From RYN-230 sp963717125 (GTDB lineage Bacteria; Actinomycetota; Actinomycetes; Streptosporangiales; Streptosporangiaceae): a stretch of DNA of 64,000 bases. This document shows, piece by piece, positions 1 to 7,659 of this stretch; the first letter of the stretch is position 1; the number at the start of each line of letters is the position of its first letter. The notes under the pieces are model-generated. The model saw only the letters and a list, made by a program, of their open reading frames with translations. It did no database searches and was not told the origin of the DNA. The stretch lies in assembly GCA_963717125.1 (NCBI GenBank), contig CAVQVG010000013.1, positions 464,332 through 528,331 of the forward strand, in the 5' to 3' direction. The translations under genes were made by a program, and so were the position numbers.

Positions 1-322
1 GGCCGGGATGCGGGAGCTGTAGAGACCGTTCCGGCGGGGTCACCAGGCCGAGCACACCGGCCAACCGAGCCTCGTCCTCGGCATCGCGCGATTCGGTCGA
101 TGTCGCAATCCAATAATCGATGTCTGAAGGAACAAGGCCCGTGCCGGACAGAATTTCGTTCGTAAGATCAGCCATGGCCGCCGCATAGACATACAACGGG
201 ACCGTGCCTCGCTTTATCCGTGTCGTGCGCTCCAACGCTAATGCCACACGAATAATGCCATCCTCTACAAGGCAGGCGCTGCTATCGTGACTCAAGTTAA
301 ATCCAATGATGCGAACAGCCAT
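1..322 (-). CDS. Carbamoyltransferase (NodU/TobZ/NovN family), N-terminal part only
   Basis: This gene starts at an ATG whose complement is at 320-322 and runs off the left edge, so only about 107 residues are visible. The N-terminus has the family's opening block: a hydrophobic strand, then SHDSSACLVEDG, then the strand IIRVALALER and TRIKRG. This is equivalent to the GxxxHDSSAxLxxDG...EERxxRxKH opening of O-/N-carbamoyltransferases of the NodU/CmcH/TobZ class. By family knowledge these transfer a carbamoyl group from carbamoyl phosphate through a carbamoyladenylate to a hydroxyl or amine of a natural product. The usual EER is ALER here. The stretch is visibly richer in A/T than the rest of the window and has a TTA leucine codon at 239-241. 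No strong Shine-Dalgarno is seen. It is transcribed away from the StrR-type regulator, so a tailoring role in the same cluster is plausible but inferred. Confidence 0.8.
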   Translation of the reverse strand, partial: MAVRIIGFNLSHDSSACLVEDGIIRVALALERTTRIKRGTVPLYVYAAAMADLTNEILSGTGLVPSDIDYWIATSTESRDAEDEARLAGVLGLVTPPERSLQLPHPG

Positions 323-533
323 GCAGAATACCAATCACTCGGGAAGCGGCGGGCTACTTATTTGCCGTATAGCAAAGGCGCGCCTAAACGACTTTATAGG
401 CTTGCGGCAGCACTCTAAGCGGAGCGCTTGCGATCACGCAAGCACATTGACAATGCCTGCAGTGGTCCCGGCTGTTGACAGTAACTCAGACCCGATTCCG
501 CGAGTAAGCGGGTGACGCGGCCCTTCAGATGCC

Positions 534-606
534 GATAGGTGCCGCCCTGACCTGGGATGATGATCATTGCGACGTGACGATCATCTCAGCGGGGAAGGCA
601 CCTATC
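534..606. repeat. Imperfect inverted repeat (possible IS end or hairpin)
   Basis: GATAGGTGCC at 534-543 is the exact reverse complement of GGCACCTATC at 597-606. Closer in, GATGATC and CGATCATC pair again, so the whole segment is a long imperfect palindrome. It lies just upstream of a decayed transposase, so two abutting IS ends or an IS-associated hairpin are the likeliest readings. Confidence 0.4.
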
Positions 607-676
607 TGGTGGCCAGGATACGCGGCAGGAAGCGGAAGCGGCGGCAGGCGCGGATCGGCGCGCCGGATGCGGCGCT

Positions 677-870
677 GACCCGAACGCGGGGCTGGCCGCG
701 GTCAGCGAACTGTGTGACCGGCCGGGGCTGAGTTCCACCACCGCGGCGGGCCTGGCCCGCCGGACGACCGCCGGGCAGTGGCAGGCCGTGGAGCGGGCGT
801 CGCGGCGGTCACGCGGCGGATGCTGGAACTGCTGCCGGCGCCGCGTACTGGCTGCCGTGCCCGAGCGGGT
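677..870 (+). pseudogene. Decayed IS1380-family transposase remnant
   Basis: Two short reading frames join into a recognisable IS1380-type N-terminal segment. In the frame starting near 680 one reads PNAGLAAVSELCDR, followed directly by GLSSTTAAGLARR and GQWQAVE. After a one-base shift near 790 the frame starting at 778 continues as GVAAVTRRMLELLPA. In intact actinobacterial members known to me these blocks occur in this order, with a longer segment between the first two, so there is both an internal deletion and a frameshift. No catalytic domain follows. It is an old, inactive relic. The family call rests on remembered family sequence, not on a search. Confidence 0.5.
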
Positions 871-1640
871 CCGGGCCGGGGGCCGGGTGGCGGCACGCGT
901 GGACGCCGGTCGCAACCACCCGCATTTCTCCTGTCCCCCTGTCTCCCTTGTTCTGAGCGGTACGAGCACCTAACAACTACAGGCGCCGCACTCAAGGAGA
1001 CTTTCCGTAGAACCCCATCACGTCTCAATCGGTACAACGTTACGCGGCAGGTCGGGAGACTCCGGACTACTAACCTAGTGCAGCCAGTCTTCGATCGACC
1101 AGCGGCGGCCGATGGCGTCGGCGAGAGCGGCAGGACCGGCAGCGCCTGCCGCCCAAGACCCAGCTTGGGTCGGCACGAACCAAGCTGCCTGTGGTACGGC
1201 GGACGATGCTGGCCAGGTGGGGAGGGTCGCGAGGCAACGGCAGCGTGGCCGGGGAGAAGCGCAGCGGAGGCGATGGCAGGTACGGAAGACTATGGTGATC
1301 GGTTCATCTACCTGGGGTTTTGCGAGACCAAGCGGGAAAGGCTCATTGAGCCGTAGACGATCTAGCCGGCATCAGGGCGATCTGATACGGTTTTGACCAG
1401 TACGAGGTGACTAGCAGGGAATGACGCCGACACTTTGGGTGGCAAGGCGGCTGGTTTGCATTAATGGGGTATTGTGCAGGACACCTAATTGGTATTAGTA
1501 GCCACTATCCGTAATCGAATTACATACGATCGTGCCCACGGGGGTGCGGCAGGCAAAGGTTTCGGACCACGGCGACGTGCGCTGACGAATTTATAGCCAG
1601 TACTGTTCTCGTCGCTTGCGCTTGTCCAGGATGTGCGACG

Positions 1641-1645
1641 GGAGG
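1641..1645 (+). promoter_or_regulatory. Ribosome binding site fixing the StrR-type start
   Basis: GGAGG lies five bases before the GTG at 1651. The in-frame upstream GTG at 1633 has no such site, so 1651 is preferred as the start. Confidence 0.65.
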
Positions 1646-1650
1646 CTACT

Positions 1651-2721
1651 GTGGGTCATCTGGGTGCTGGTTCACGTCAGTCTGCACGTGGCGGGGCGGC
1701 CGCCGGTGAGGCTGAGCATGTTGAAGTCTCCCAGCAGGAGATCGTGGCTGTTCCGGTCTTTGCTCTGCAGCCTGGTGAGTCTCCGCGGCTGGAGGGAGAG
1801 GACAAGGCTCATGTCGCGCGGCTGGCCGAGAGCGAAACGCCACTACCGCCGATTCTTGTGGACCGTCGCACTATGCGGGTGATCGACGGGCTGCACCGTC
1901 TTCTGGCTGCCTCCTTAAAGGGGCAGGATACGATCGATGCTGAGTTCTTCGATGGAAGCTTCGCGGATGCGTTCCTGCGTGCTGTCGAAGCGAATGTTAC
2001 GCATGGCTTACCGCTGTCGCAGGCTGATCGCCGGGCTGCGACAGCGCGGATCATTGCGTCGCATCCCCACCTGTCTGACCGGGCGATCGCGGAGTCGGCT
2101 GGCCTGGCGGCCAGGACCGTGGCAGCGATCCGGCGACGTTCAACTAATGGGCAATCGCAGTTGAACGCGCGAGTCGGCAGGGATGGCAGGGTCCGCCCGC
2201 TGAGCGGCGTGGAGGGGCGCCTACGGGCTGCGGAACTGATGGCCGAAAATCCCCGGGCGTCGTTGCGTGAGGTGGCACGGGGCGCGGGGGTCTCACCAGC
2301 GACGGCGCGTGATGTCCGTAAACGCCTGGAACGCGGTGAGGAGCCCTCGTCGGCCCAGCCGGGTGCGGGCAGCGGCAGTGATGGCTCCGCGGGGCACGGC
2401 CAGCCTGCCCGCCCGCCGGTCCGGCGGGCAGTGCGGATGGTGCCACCGGCTCCGGCCTTTGTGCTGGAGAAGTTGCTGCGTAACCCTTCGCTGCGTCACA
2501 ACGAGCAGGGGCGGCGGCTGTTGCGCTTGCTTCAGCACAATGCAGTCGGATCGCAGGAGTGGCCCGGTGTGATCGCTGCGGTACCCCCTCATTGCACGGC
2601 TTTAGTCGTGCAGCTCGCCCGCCAGTATTCAGAGATGTGGCAGGACTTCGCGCGGGAACTGGATGAGCGTGCGCGGGTCATCGACCCGTGGGCGAATCAG
2701 CAGGCGAATGGCCGGAAGTGA
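1651..2721 (+). CDS. StrR-family ParB-like pathway-specific transcriptional activator
   Basis: This 356-residue protein has the layout of StrR/NovG/Bbr/Tei15-type activators of antibiotic clusters. Residues about 25-120 form the ParB/sulfiredoxin-like domain, with SPRLEGEDKAHVARLAESE and the signature VIDGLHRLLAA at 77-87. A first helix-turn-helix lies around 141-162 (LSDRAIAESAGLAARTV). It is followed by the family-typical VGRDGRVRP and a second helix-turn-helix-like segment around 204-228. StrR is about 350 residues, so the length fits. The start is the GTG at 1651. Two leucine codons are TTA (1915-1917, Leu89; 2008-2010, Leu120), very rare in such DNA, so translation may depend on the bldA tRNA. 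It is the only pathway-type regulator in the window and probably activates the NRPS operon, but the target promoter lies outside the window. Confidence 0.88.
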   Translation: MGHLGAGSRQSARGGAAAGEAEHVEVSQQEIVAVPVFALQPGESPRLEGEDKAHVARLAESETPLPPILVDRRTMRVIDGLHRLLAASLKGQDTIDAEFFDGSFADAFLRAVEANVTHGLPLSQADRRAATARIIASHPHLSDRAIAESAGLAARTVAAIRRRSTNGQSQLNARVGRDGRVRPLSGVEGRLRAAELMAENPRASLREVARGAGVSPATARDVRKRLERGEEPSSAQPGAGSGSDGSAGHGQPARPPVRRAVRMVPPAPAFVLEKLLRNPSLRHNEQGRRLLRLLQHNAVGSQEWPGVIAAVPPHCTALVVQLARQYSEMWQDFARELDERARVIDPWANQQANGRK

Positions 2722-2804
2722 GCGGCATAGCAGATGGTCGGCGTGCCCGGGTGGCCTTGATCCCTGAGCTGGGCCGAATGGTGCACTGGTGACACCGGAG
2801 CATT

Positions 2805-2976
2805 GAGTCCTCCAGTGTGTACTCGCCTCTGCCGTCAGACTCCCAGCGGACACCGTCGCTGGCGGCCAAGCCGGCCCGGCGGGTGGTCAGGATCACCCGC
2901 TCAGCCACGATGAACGTGGAGTAAAGCCGGCACCGAACTGGCCGATAAGAGTCGCGTCCTTGCGCTGGTCACCAGT
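2805..2976 (-). pseudogene. htpG (Hsp90) fragment with frameshift
   Basis: On the minus strand the segment encodes TGDQRKDATLIGQFGAGF, the ATP-lid region of bacterial Hsp90/HtpG. After a one-base deletion near 2920 it continues as STFIVAERVILTTRRAG and VRWESDGRGEYTLED. Together these match a contiguous stretch of roughly 60 residues of the HtpG N-terminal ATPase domain. Nothing before or after it is recognisable, so this is a gene scrap, not a chaperone. Its right end abuts a transposase relic, which suggests that insertion and deletion truncated it. Confidence 0.75.
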
Positions 2977-3183
2977 CAACAGGTGCTGACCTTCTTGGCG
3001 CGGGACACCGGCTCTCACAACCTGGTCTACGCCAACGCCGACCTCACCAAGGCCAGCCAGAACCGTGAGGTGATCGCGTCTGCGACCACTGGAAGCACCA
3101 GCATCACCGTCGAGATCAACCCCCGCGCATACTCACCCGTCCTCCGCCGCACCGCCCTGCCAGCCGACACTCAGCACAGATGA
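2977..3183 (+). pseudogene. Internally deleted transposase remnant
   Basis: The frame from 2983 to the TGA at 3181-3183 reads VLTFLARD, then NLVYANADLTKASQNREVIA, then after residue 32 jumps to ITVEINPRAYSPVLRR. I recognise the first part as a core block and the last as the C-terminal block of a transposase type common in Streptomyces and relatives; about 200 intervening residues are missing. The catalytic centre is therefore absent. It begins where the htpG scrap ends. The assignment is from memory of the family and is moderate. Confidence 0.5.
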
Positions 3184-3274
3184 CCCAGCCAGCCGGTAAC
3201 AGTTGCGGAGGCTTGCGTTGCTCAAGCCCAACAGAGTCGCCGATGGGCTCGTCCTGAGATCTGGCAACTACTGG

Positions 3275-3303
3275 TTGCTTTTATTCAAAATAGACGATAC
3301 AGT
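3275..3303 (+). promoter_or_regulatory. Probable vegetative promoter, leaderless
   Basis: TTGCTT (3275-3280) and TACAGT (3298-3303) are separated by exactly 17 bases in an A/T-rich patch. The expected transcription start falls at about 3310, which is the A of the ATG of the next gene, and no Shine-Dalgarno is visible there. Both facts suggest a leaderless mRNA. Confidence 0.5.
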
Positions 3304-3309
3304 AGCAGC

Positions 3310-4077
3310 ATGATGATACAGCCACCCTCTCTTGACAGTCTTATCGAGCAGATCCGCGTGCATCACCCGTACGCGACGTCCGGCCCGCTCGAGCGGGTGA
3401 TGGACGCGGCGGAGACTGCGACGGCGGTCAGCCAGCTCGGTGGGCATCTAGTTGACTTCTTCATCGACGAAGCGCGCCGCGACGGTGAGTCCTGGGCCGC
3501 GATAGGCGAGCGGCTCGGGATCAGCCGCCAGGCGGTTCAGAAGCGCTACGCCGCCCGCCCCAGCGACGCTGATCCGAAGCGCCCCAGCGTCTTCGACGCG
3601 ATGGCCAACGACGGAAAGCGCGTCGTTAAGCAGTCCGAGGAAGAAGCTCGCAGCCGACGGTCCGGCCACCGCGGCACTGAGCACTTTCTTCTGGCCATAG
3701 CCGCCGAGTCCGAGTCTGTCGGCGCAAGGTCGCTCACCCTCTGCGGGGCGCCTCCCCCGGTCATCGTCGCGGCGATCAACGGACGCATCGGCGTCCCGAG
3801 CGGTGAGCCCAGCACAGGCAAGATCCCTCCCACGCCCGACGGATCCGCCGTTCTCGAGCACGCCCTGCGCGAATCGGTGCGCCTGGGACACGACTACGTC
3901 GGAACCGGCCACCTTGCCCTGGGCTGTCTCACCGTCCAGGACGGTCTCGCCGCCGAGATACTGAACAACCTCGGCGTGACCTACAACGACCTGCGCCAGG
4001 CCGTCATCAAGCTCGCTCCCACCGATGCGCCGAAGTTCGGCGACAAAAGGGTGGACTGGGAGCAGCCGGGCTCGTAG
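3310..4077 (+). CDS. Clp N-terminal-domain protein with helix-turn-helix
   Basis: This is a 255-residue soluble protein. Residues about 45-85 form a helix-turn-helix: a DGESWAAIGERLG stretch followed by ISRQAVQKRYA. Two Clp_N-like repeats follow, one near residues 100-140 (RGTEHFLLAIAAE) and one near 185-245 (GHDYVGTGHLALGCL, LNNLGVTYNDLRQAV). Clp_N repeats are the substrate- or adaptor-binding domain of ClpA/ClpC. Stand-alone HTH plus Clp_N proteins without ATPase domains are common in actinobacteria and are thought to be regulators, but no reaction can be assigned. The start is ATGATG at 3310, under a probable leaderless promoter. A hairpin lies 53 bases after the stop. It stands alone between IS debris and the exporter operon, with no evident tie to peptide synthesis. 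Confidence 0.75.
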   Translation: MMIQPPSLDSLIEQIRVHHPYATSGPLERVMDAAETATAVSQLGGHLVDFFIDEARRDGESWAAIGERLGISRQAVQKRYAARPSDADPKRPSVFDAMANDGKRVVKQSEEEARSRRSGHRGTEHFLLAIAAESESVGARSLTLCGAPPPVIVAAINGRIGVPSGEPSTGKIPPTPDGSAVLEHALRESVRLGHDYVGTGHLALGCLTVQDGLAAEILNNLGVTYNDLRQAVIKLAPTDAPKFGDKRVDWEQPGS

Positions 4078-4130
4078 GCCTGCGGGGGCTGGCTAGGTTC
4101 AGACACTGGCAAAGGGGTGACCGGCGGGTC

Positions 4131-4147
4131 GCTCCCGTGACGGGAGC
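4131..4147 (+). terminator. Candidate transcription terminator hairpin
   Basis: GCTCCCG (4131-4137), loop TGA, CGGGAGC (4141-4147): a perfect 7-bp G/C stem 53 bases beyond the Clp_N gene. There is no T-tract, as is frequent in actinomycetes, so the call is tentative. Confidence 0.4.
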
Positions 4148-4574
4148 ACGTGGTTCCCAGGGCTGGTACGCCGGTGAGCTCCGGAGATTCCATCCGGTGG
4201 GCGGAATGCGAAGGGCGGGCTCTGGCCCGTGCTCGCGGTCCGGCGGCCGGCGGTCCGGCGGCGCTGCCGCATGATGCGGGCGAACGCCGGGCGTAGCTGA
4301 GCTGGGAGTTGTACTGGCCGCTGGTCTCGCCCAGAGCGGCGGCGGCACGGCCATAGTTGCTGACGAACCGGCTGGCGATGGCGTTGCCACCCGCAGGATC
4401 GGCGCTTGCTCCGACGGGAGCCGTCGCCTATGCGGCCACGCTCCGCGCCGCGGTCGTGGTGATCTGCGTCCTGAGCGAGCAGGCCGCGGGCGCTGGGAGC
4501 GGTCCGAACAAGCCATTCGTAAATTCTGGCGTATTCCGCGAACCGGTTGCGGCCGGAGCGCAATAGAGACGGTG
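4148..4574. other. Intergenic stretch, no supported gene
   Basis: Open frames exist on both strands here, but none resembles a known protein or shows a convincing start. Frame choice is dominated by G/C bias. The stretch presumably holds the promoter of the exporter operon. The A/T-richer patch at 4,510-4,545 is the best candidate area, but I see no clear -35/-10 pair. Confidence 0.5.
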
Positions 4575-4734
4575 ATGGACGACGATGAGCTGATCGCTGC
4601 CGCAGCCGGTCGCGGAGGTGGCGGAGCTGATGGGTGTTCCGGTGGGCACGGTGAAAAGTCGTGCGTACCGGGCCCGGCGGCTGTTGCGGGCGGCGTTGCG
4701 TGGTGGGCCGCTGGCGGAGGGAGGTGCCAGGTGA
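4575..4734 (+). pseudogene. Collapsed ECF sigma-factor gene
   Basis: From the ATG at 4575 the frame reads MDDDELIAAAA, a typical opening of an ECF sigma factor (M-DDELIA-A-G). In another frame, 4609-4734 reads VAEVAELMGVPVGTVKSRAY followed by RARRLLRAAL. This is the region-4 helix-turn-helix that contacts the -35 element. The roughly 100 residues of region 2 and the linker are missing and the two ends are out of frame, so this is an internally deleted relic. Its stop (TGA, 4732-4734) overlaps the ATG of the next gene, preserving the arrangement sigma gene, membrane gene, ABC genes seen in related actinobacterial operons. Confidence 0.65.
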
Positions 4735-5474
4735 TGGGTGCTGATGGGGGGCCGCCGGGTGACGTGGCGGGGGGTGCGCGGCTGGATCTGGGGGGTGGTG
4801 AGCCTGATCTGGGCCGGGTGTGGCTGGGGGTGGCGGCGCAGGTGTGGCGGCGCAGGGTGGGGTGGCTGGAGCGGGTAGCCGGGCGGCTGCTGCGGTCGCC
4901 GGGGCTGGCCCGGGCGCTGGTGACCACTCCGTCGCTGCTGGTGCCGTGGCTGATCGCCAGCGCGGTGGTGCTCGGCGCTGGGGCGGCCGCGACGGCGGGT
5001 ACCGGCCAGCCGCTGGTGGCGCTGATGGCGCCTGCTGTGGCGGCGGCGGGTATCGCTTATGCCTACGGGCCTGGTATCGACCCGGCGTGGGAGTTGTCGC
5101 GCAGCATGGCGGTCAGCGACCGGATGGTGCTGCTGGTGCGTGCGCTGGGGGTGTTCGCTGCCGACGCGGTGCTCGGGATCGCCGCGTCGGCGGCGTCGGG
5201 TGCCGCGGCCGGGATCACGTTCGGCTGGCTGGTCCCGGTGACCGCGGTGTCGGCGCTGGCGCTGGCCGCCGCGACGGTGGCCCGGTCAGCGAACGTGGGG
5301 GTGGCTGCGGGGCTGGCCAGCTGGGTGATCACGGTGCTGGGCGGGCAGGCAGTGACCGGGCAGCCGGGGAGCGTGGTCACCGACACGTCTTTGTACCTGC
5401 CTTATCTGACGGTCGCTGCCTTGTGCACGGTGATCATGGTGAGCAAGACCAGGATTTTGAGAGGATCGTCATGA
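4734..5474 (+). CDS. Polytopic membrane protein of an ABC-exporter operon
   Basis: This 246-residue protein has about six hydrophobic segments from residue 65 onward, such as LLVPWLIASAVVLGAG, PLVALMAPAVAAAGIAYAY and a C-terminal TVAALCTVIMVSK. The glycine-rich N-terminal 60 residues are followed by an amphipathic stretch, LERVAGRLLRSPGLARAL. In related operons this position is held by a membrane protein with an N-terminal zinc-finger anti-sigma domain. No HxxxCxxC motif is present here, which fits loss of the partner sigma factor. The ATG at 4734 overlaps the upstream stop (TGATG) and is preferred over the more upstream in-frame start, which belongs to the sigma remnant. Its stop overlaps the next start (ATGA). 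It is probably a transport-complex subunit; its exact role is unknown. Confidence 0.65.
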   Translation: MGADGGPPGDVAGGARLDLGGGEPDLGRVWLGVAAQVWRRRVGWLERVAGRLLRSPGLARALVTTPSLLVPWLIASAVVLGAGAAATAGTGQPLVALMAPAVAAAGIAYAYGPGIDPAWELSRSMAVSDRMVLLVRALGVFAADAVLGIAASAASGAAAGITFGWLVPVTAVSALALAAATVARSANVGVAAGLASWVITVLGGQAVTGQPGSVVTDTSLYLPYLTVAALCTVIMVSKTRILRGSS

Positions 5475-6214
5475 ACGTCGAGATCACCGATCTGACCCGG
5501 CGGTTCGGCCGCAACCAGGCCGTCGCGGGGGTGAACCTGCAGACCGGGCCGGGGGTGTTCGGGCTGCTCGGCCCGAACGGGGCGGGCAAGACGTCGCTGC
5601 TGCGGATGATGGCCACCGTGATCCCGCCGACCTCCGGGACGCTGCGGCTGCTTGGCCGCGACCCCCGGTCTTATGGCCAGCGCAGGGAGATCCGGCGCAG
5701 GCTCGGGTACCTGCCGCAAAACCTCGGCTATTACCCGGGCTTTACGGTCGCGGAGTTCGTCGAGTATTTCGCGCTGCTGAAAGACATGCCGGCGGCCAGG
5801 GTGCCCGGCGCGGTGGCTGCCGCGGTCGAGCAGGTCGGCCTGGGGACCAGGGCCCGGTCGAAGCTGCGGACCCTGTCGGGCGGGATGCTGCGCCGGGCCG
5901 GCATCGCCCAGGCGATCGTGAACGACCCCGAGCTGCTGCTGCTGGACGAGCCGACCGCGGGGCTAGACCCCGAACAGCGGGTGGCGTTCCGTGAGCTGAT
6001 GCGGGGCTTCGGTGAGCGGGCGACCGTCATCGTCAGCACTCACCTGGTCGAGGACGTCGGCGCCGCATGCACCGAGGTCGCCCTGATCGACGGGGGGAAG
6101 ATCGTCTTTCAGGGCACTCCCGACGAGCTGACCATCCGCGGTGAGGGGCACGCCACCGGTGACGCGCCACTGGAACGCGGCTACAGCGCGGTACTCGCGA
6201 AGGCGCGGGCATGA
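5471..6214 (+). CDS. ABC transporter ATP-binding protein
   Basis: This is a 247-residue nucleotide-binding subunit of an ABC-2-like exporter. Walker A is GPNGAGKT at 34-41, the Q-loop glutamine is at 83, the signature LSGGM is at 135-139, Walker B LLLLDEP is at 155-161, the D-loop GLDP is at 164-167 and the H-loop histidine (STH) is at 191. All catalytic elements are present. It should form a homodimer at the inner face of the membrane and power export by the two hydrophobic proteins encoded downstream. Start and stop both overlap their neighbours by ATGA, indicating translational coupling. Location beside a peptide cluster suggests product export or self-resistance, but this gene set also occurs as a housekeeping module with an ECF sigma factor. 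Confidence 0.93.
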   Translation: MNVEITDLTRRFGRNQAVAGVNLQTGPGVFGLLGPNGAGKTSLLRMMATVIPPTSGTLRLLGRDPRSYGQRREIRRRLGYLPQNLGYYPGFTVAEFVEYFALLKDMPAARVPGAVAAAVEQVGLGTRARSKLRTLSGGMLRRAGIAQAIVNDPELLLLDEPTAGLDPEQRVAFRELMRGFGERATVIVSTHLVEDVGAACTEVALIDGGKIVFQGTPDELTIRGEGHATGDAPLERGYSAVLAKARA

Positions 6215-7659
6215 CCGCCGCCGGAACCCCCGTCCCCGCACAGCAACTGCGGGCCGGACGCCGATCCCTCCCCGCACCAGCCCGGCTACTACGCCTGGAA
6301 CTGCGCCGCAACGACATCCTGTGGCTGCTGCCCTTGCTGGCCCTGCTGTTGTGGTTCACCTCCAGCACACACCAGGGGGGCGTTGGGCCATGGAACCTCC
6401 GTGGCATCAGGCTGAGTCAGGCCCTGCTCGGCCTCACTCCATTCGCGGCGGGCATGGCCGCCTGGACGGGATCGCGAGACGGCCGTCGCGGCACCACCGA
6501 CCTGGTGGCTACCGCCGCACTGCCCCGCTGGGCGGGCCGACTGGCCAGCTGGGCCGCCCTCACCTGCTGGGTGGAGACGTCTTACCTGGTCTACGCGGGT
6601 GCCCTCTACTGGGGAACCGAGAAGGAGTCCGCCTGGGCGGGCTCGTTTTGGTGGCCGGTGGCCGTCGGCGTCGCGGCATCGGCGGCGGCTTGCGCCTTCG
6701 GGTTCGCCGCCGGAACGTTCTTCCCGGGCCGGTTCACCGCCGCGCTGGCCGCGGTCGGCGTGTTCCTGGCGATCGCGGTCGGCATGCTTGCGAGCCAGCA
6801 CAGCTACGGGCTGATCTCGCCAGAGAACACCGGCGCGCTCAATATGGGTGTCTTCTACCCCTACCTCCCGGACGTTGCCATCGCACAGCTGATCTTCCTG
6901 GCCGGACTTGCCGCCGCGGCGCTCGGCGCGCTGGGCCTATCGCCATCTTCGGGCGGGCCATGGCTGCGCCGCACGGCCGCGGCCGTCACCGCCGCTGGGC
7001 TGATGGCCGCCGGGACCGGCGTCGGGCTGATCGGCACCGCCCACCTCAGGATTAACGGCGTGGTCATTCCCGCCGTGCACGATGCGGCCAACGACCAGCC
7101 ACTTCACTACACTCCGGTCTGCAGCCATTCGTTGGTGCCGATCTGCGTGCATCCTGCCTACCGGGCCTACCTGCCGGCCGAGACGACAGCCCTCGCTCCG
7201 GTGCTCAGCCAGGTAGCCGGCCTGCCCGGCGCGCCCGTTCGCGTCATCCAGGCCCCCACCCCGGCCACCTTGGGAACGTCTGTTAGCACCACGTCCTCCC
7301 AGGGCCCCTTGATCAGCGGCAATCCGCCGGTGCTCCAGCTGCGTCTCAATGGCCCAGTGGCTGCTACCGGCAACCTCATTGATCTGGTGCGGTTGGAAGC
7401 CGGGATCGCGATCGTGGACGCTGTCACTGGCGTCGGCCACCATCGCAGCCCCGCGCAGCAGGCGATCGCGGTAGCCCTGCTGAAGGCAGCTGGCGCGCCG
7501 TTGATTGACGACGCTGCTCCCAACGGGACGCCCAGCCCAGCGGTCTATGCGGCAGCCCAGCGGTTCGCCGCACTTCCGGCTGCTGCCCGCCACGCCTGGC
7601 TCGCGGCCCACGAGGCCGCGCTGCGCGCCGGGCACCTTACCCTGAAGGAGCTGCCATGA
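6211..7659 (+). CDS. ABC transporter permease with large C-terminal extracytoplasmic domain
   Basis: This is a 482-residue protein. Residues about 25-285 hold six to seven membrane segments, for example LWLLPLLALLLWF, WWPVAVGVAASAAACAFGF and AQLIFLAGLAAAALGALGL. The remaining roughly 190 residues are hydrophilic and carry PVCSHSLVPICVHPAYRAYL, a Cys/His-bearing motif I associate with actinobacterial ABC permeases of this type; the two cysteines could form a disulfide outside the cell. The start overlaps the ATPase stop (ATGA at 6211-6214) and the stop overlaps the next gene the same way. It is the likely main translocation subunit for the ATPase upstream. The substrate cannot be read from sequence. 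Confidence 0.78.
   Translation: MTAAGTPVPAQQLRAGRRSLPAPARLLRLELRRNDILWLLPLLALLLWFTSSTHQGGVGPWNLRGIRLSQALLGLTPFAAGMAAWTGSRDGRRGTTDLVATAALPRWAGRLASWAALTCWVETSYLVYAGALYWGTEKESAWAGSFWWPVAVGVAASAAACAFGFAAGTFFPGRFTAALAAVGVFLAIAVGMLASQHSYGLISPENTGALNMGVFYPYLPDVAIAQLIFLAGLAAAALGALGLSPSSGGPWLRRTAAAVTAAGLMAAGTGVGLIGTAHLRINGVVIPAVHDAANDQPLHYTPVCSHSLVPICVHPAYRAYLPAETTALAPVLSQVAGLPGAPVRVIQAPTPATLGTSVSTTSSQGPLISGNPPVLQLRLNGPVAATGNLIDLVRLEAGIAIVDAVTGVGHHRSPAQQAIAVALLKAAGAPLIDDAAPNGTPSPAVYAAAQRFAALPAAARHAWLAAHEAALRAGHLTLKELP

Larger units (their letters stand above)
323..1650. other. Gene-poor stretch with IS debris
   Basis: No intact gene is supported in these 1.3 kb. The first 150 bases are A/T-rich and probably hold the promoter of the carbamoyltransferase; they contain the perfect 10-bp palindrome AGGCGCGCCT at 376-385. 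A quasi-palindrome (534-606) and a decayed transposase (677-870) follow. Bases 1,400-1,620 are again A/T-richer and probably carry the promoter of the StrR-type gene. The small inverted repeat GTAATCGAATTAC at 1,511-1,523 could be an operator, but nothing proves it. Confidence 0.6.

Noticed and set aside
1078..1123. Minus-strand LADAIGRRWSIEDWLH resembling the end of an IS4/IS701-type transposase
   Set aside because: Only about 16 residues look similar and nothing upstream in that frame fits; too short to annotate.
586..1356. Several overlapping open frames on both strands
   Set aside because: Only the short transposase-like blocks have recognisable content; the rest is compositional.
2718..2792. 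24-codon GTG frame overlapping the StrR-type stop, coding MSGIADGRRARVALIPELG...
   Set aside because: The overlap suggests coupling, but the frame is tiny, unrecognised and ends next to the htpG scrap; at best it is the start of a lost gene.
4099..4563. Minus-strand 154-codon frame between the Clp_N gene and the exporter operon
   Set aside because: Arg-rich, no recognisable domain, typical of random high-GC open frames.
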